Source: Algoriphagus sp. (GTDB taxonomy: Bacteria > Bacteroidota > Bacteroidia > Cytophagales > Cyclobacteriaceae). Taken from it: 64,000 nt of DNA. The notes beneath the pieces were generated by a model that saw only the letters and a list, made by a program, of their open reading frames with translations, did not search any database and was not told the DNA's origin. The translations under genes and the position numbers were made by a program. The stretch covers positions 186,001-250,000 of the forward strand of contig NZ_JAUXYL010000038.1 of the NCBI RefSeq assembly GCF_030694375.1. The letters are read 5' to 3'. Shown one piece after another: positions 62,787-64,000 of the stretch; positions within the stretch are counted from its first letter, which is position 1, and each line of letters starts with the position of its first letter.

Positions 62787-63560
62787 ATGAGTGCAACTCC
62801 AAAAGATCGCTTTAAGCCAGTAAAAAGTATTCTAGTTTCCCAGCCAAAACCTACTGATGTAAATTCTCCCTACGTCCTGCTTTCGGAAAAGTATAAACTA
62901 AAAATAGACTTTAGACAATTCATTAAGGTCGAGCCTGTTCCGCCAAAAGAATTCCGAAAGCAAAAGATTGATATTTTGAAGCATACGGCAGTCATTTTTA
63001 CAAGTCGGAATGCCATCGATCACTTTTTCGCGATTTGTAAGGATTTCAAGATAGAAATGCCTGCTGAAATGAAATATTTCTGTATTTCTGACCAAACTGC
63101 ACATTACCTCCAAAAGTATATTGTCATCCGAAAGCGAAAGTTATTCGTTGGGCAGAAGACAGCTGAGGATCTTTTTGATTACTTCAAGAAGCACAAAAAC
63201 GAGAAGTATTTATTCCCATGTTCTGATATCCGAAAGGATGACATACCTGGATACATGGAAAAACATGGTATTGCATTCACTGAGGCCATTATTTATCATA
63301 CGGTTGCAGCAGATTTGACTGATCTGGCAGATGTTAAATATGATGTTTTGGCCTTCTTCAGTCCATCAGGCATCAAATCCCTAAAACAAAACTTTCCGGA
63401 TTTCGTCCAAGGAAACACCAGAATTGCTGCATTTGGTCCTACTACAGCACAGGCTGTTCGGGATTTAGATTTGATTTTGGATATTGAGGCGCCAATGCCA
63501 AATGCGCCAAGTATGACGGGGGCTTTGGAGCTTTATATCAAAAAGGCCAATAATTTGTAA
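62787..63560 (+). CDS. hemD: Uroporphyrinogen-III synthase
   Basis: A 257-residue HemD that closes and inverts ring D of hydroxymethylbilane in tetrapyrrole synthesis. The fold is two similar halves: KSILVSQPKPTDVNSPYVLL, AVIFTSRNAIDHFFAICKD, then YLFPCSDIRKDDIPGYMEKH and FFSPSGIKSLKQNFPDF. GNTRIAAFGPTTAQAVRDLD is the last conserved block. The family is poorly conserved, but these blocks are the usual ones. It is 34 bp after DUF4271 and followed by porP/sprF, the standard Bacteroidota order. Confidence 0.9.
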   Translation: MSATPKDRFKPVKSILVSQPKPTDVNSPYVLLSEKYKLKIDFRQFIKVEPVPPKEFRKQKIDILKHTAVIFTSRNAIDHFFAICKDFKIEMPAEMKYFCISDQTAHYLQKYIVIRKRKLFVGQKTAEDLFDYFKKHKNEKYLFPCSDIRKDDIPGYMEKHGIAFTEAIIYHTVAADLTDLADVKYDVLAFFSPSGIKSLKQNFPDFVQGNTRIAAFGPTTAQAVRDLDLILDIEAPMPNAPSMTGALELYIKKANNL

Positions 63561-63634
63561 ATCTTAAAATCATTTTCTGTGGTTTTTCAGTTTAAATTCA
63601 TGTACTATTTAAGAATGGGAAAGACTACAGCCTG

Positions 63635-64000
63635 ATGAATACCAAAAGCCGCTTGGACAACTTTTTAAAAATAGGAATCGTGCTGATTCTGCTTTTAAAT
63701 GCAGTAAGCGCATATGGCCAACAGGACGCACAGTTTACCCAATACATGTACAATGGTATGTTTTACAATCCTGCTTTAGCGGGGAAAGAGGGAGGGTATC
63801 GTTTTTCTGTACTTCATCGATCCCAATGGATCAACTATACTACCAGTTCAGGACAAGGAGGGGCGCCTATCACTCAGTTGATCACCGCAGAAGGAAGGCT
63901 TGAGGGTAAAAATATAGGGTATGGCCTATCCATTGTCAATGATCAGATTGGAGCGGCGGGAAATCTTGAGATAAACCTGAAAGCGGGCTACCATAAAAAA
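63635..64000 (+). CDS. Type IX secretion/gliding protein PorP/SprF family, 3' end missing
   Basis: The first 122 codons of a PorP/SprF outer-membrane protein. A signal peptide (IGIVLILLLNAVSAYGQ) is followed by the diagnostic QDAQFTQYMYNGMFYNPALA and the strand pattern LHRSQWINYT, then GRLEGKNIGYGLSIVNDQIG. PorP/SprF acts with the T9SS core. In Bacteroidota this gene commonly precedes gldK/porK-L-M-N, so those genes probably lie just past the window. ATG 63635 is the only in-frame start ahead of the signal peptide. Confidence 0.9.
   Translation, partial: MNTKSRLDNFLKIGIVLILLLNAVSAYGQQDAQFTQYMYNGMFYNPALAGKEGGYRFSVLHRSQWINYTTSSGQGGAPITQLITAEGRLEGKNIGYGLSIVNDQIGAAGNLEINLKAGYHKK

Overview
The window looks like chromosomal DNA from a Bacteroidota bacterium, most likely the order Cytophagales (Algoriphagus/Cyclobacteriaceae-like). 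The reasons are: many TAnnTTTG -7 promoter boxes, typical of this phylum; a PorP/SprF type IX secretion gene next to hemD and a DUF4271 gene; an atpD-atpC pair detached from the other ATP synthase genes; DUF2851; small Cys-rich secreted peptides beside beta-propeller lipoproteins; and carboxypeptidase-regulatory/TonB-plug proteins. The species cannot be named from the sequence alone. I saw no rRNA, tRNA, CRISPR array, prophage or intact insertion sequence.

Layout. 0-2.5 kb: partial coaX, a GNAT acetyltransferase, an RluA-type pseudouridine synthase and a histidine-phosphatase lipoprotein. 2.6-3.9 kb: first Cys-rich peptide/beta-propeller pair. 4.1-8.1 kb: glpD-glpK-glpF glycerol uptake and oxidation. 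8.2-14.3 kb: ddl, a DPP-IV-like peptidase, a lipoprotein, two translationally coupled small genes and a persulfide-dioxygenase-like MBL/rhodanese protein. 14.5-20.2 kb: NlpC/P60 lipoprotein, atpDC, second Cys-peptide/propeller pair, rpsU, xerC/D and hpf. 20.2-24.1 kb: three membrane or envelope glycan genes. 24.1-31 kb: AAA-DUF4143 ATPase under a 23-bp-arm palindrome, pyrF, DUF2851, hexapeptide acetyltransferase, trhO, nucleoside phosphorylase and a frameshifted AlkD-like gene. 31.2-37.9 kb: ABC-F protein, third Cys-peptide/propeller pair, deformylase-like protein, PLP dehydratase and an App1-like phosphatase.

38-41.7 kb is AT-rich accessory DNA: an orphan antitoxin-like gene, a relic of the App1 gene tail, and a HExxH lipoprotein coupled to a small exported protein, with a C9 tract at the lipoprotein's 5' end. 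42-51.4 kb: gltX, two tandem MG2/TonB-plug proteins without a barrel, a small outer-membrane barrel, aroQ and a class V aminotransferase. 51.5-51.9 kb: a 326-bp segment bounded by 19-bp inverted repeats. 51.9-58.2 kb: two SurA-like periplasmic chaperones and an RsbU-STAS-RsbW partner-switch operon. 58.3-64 kb: DUF721/DciA, hemW, an Omp85-like protein, DUF4271, hemD and the start of porP/sprF.

The most system-like signal is the three separate loci in about 32 kb that pair a short, diversified, Cys-rich secreted peptide with a beta-propeller lipoprotein. The strongest local anomalies are the symmetric promoter-palindrome at 24085-24133, the C9 tract at 40700, and several genes whose -7 box lies only about 4 nt from the start codon, which implies leaderless mRNAs.
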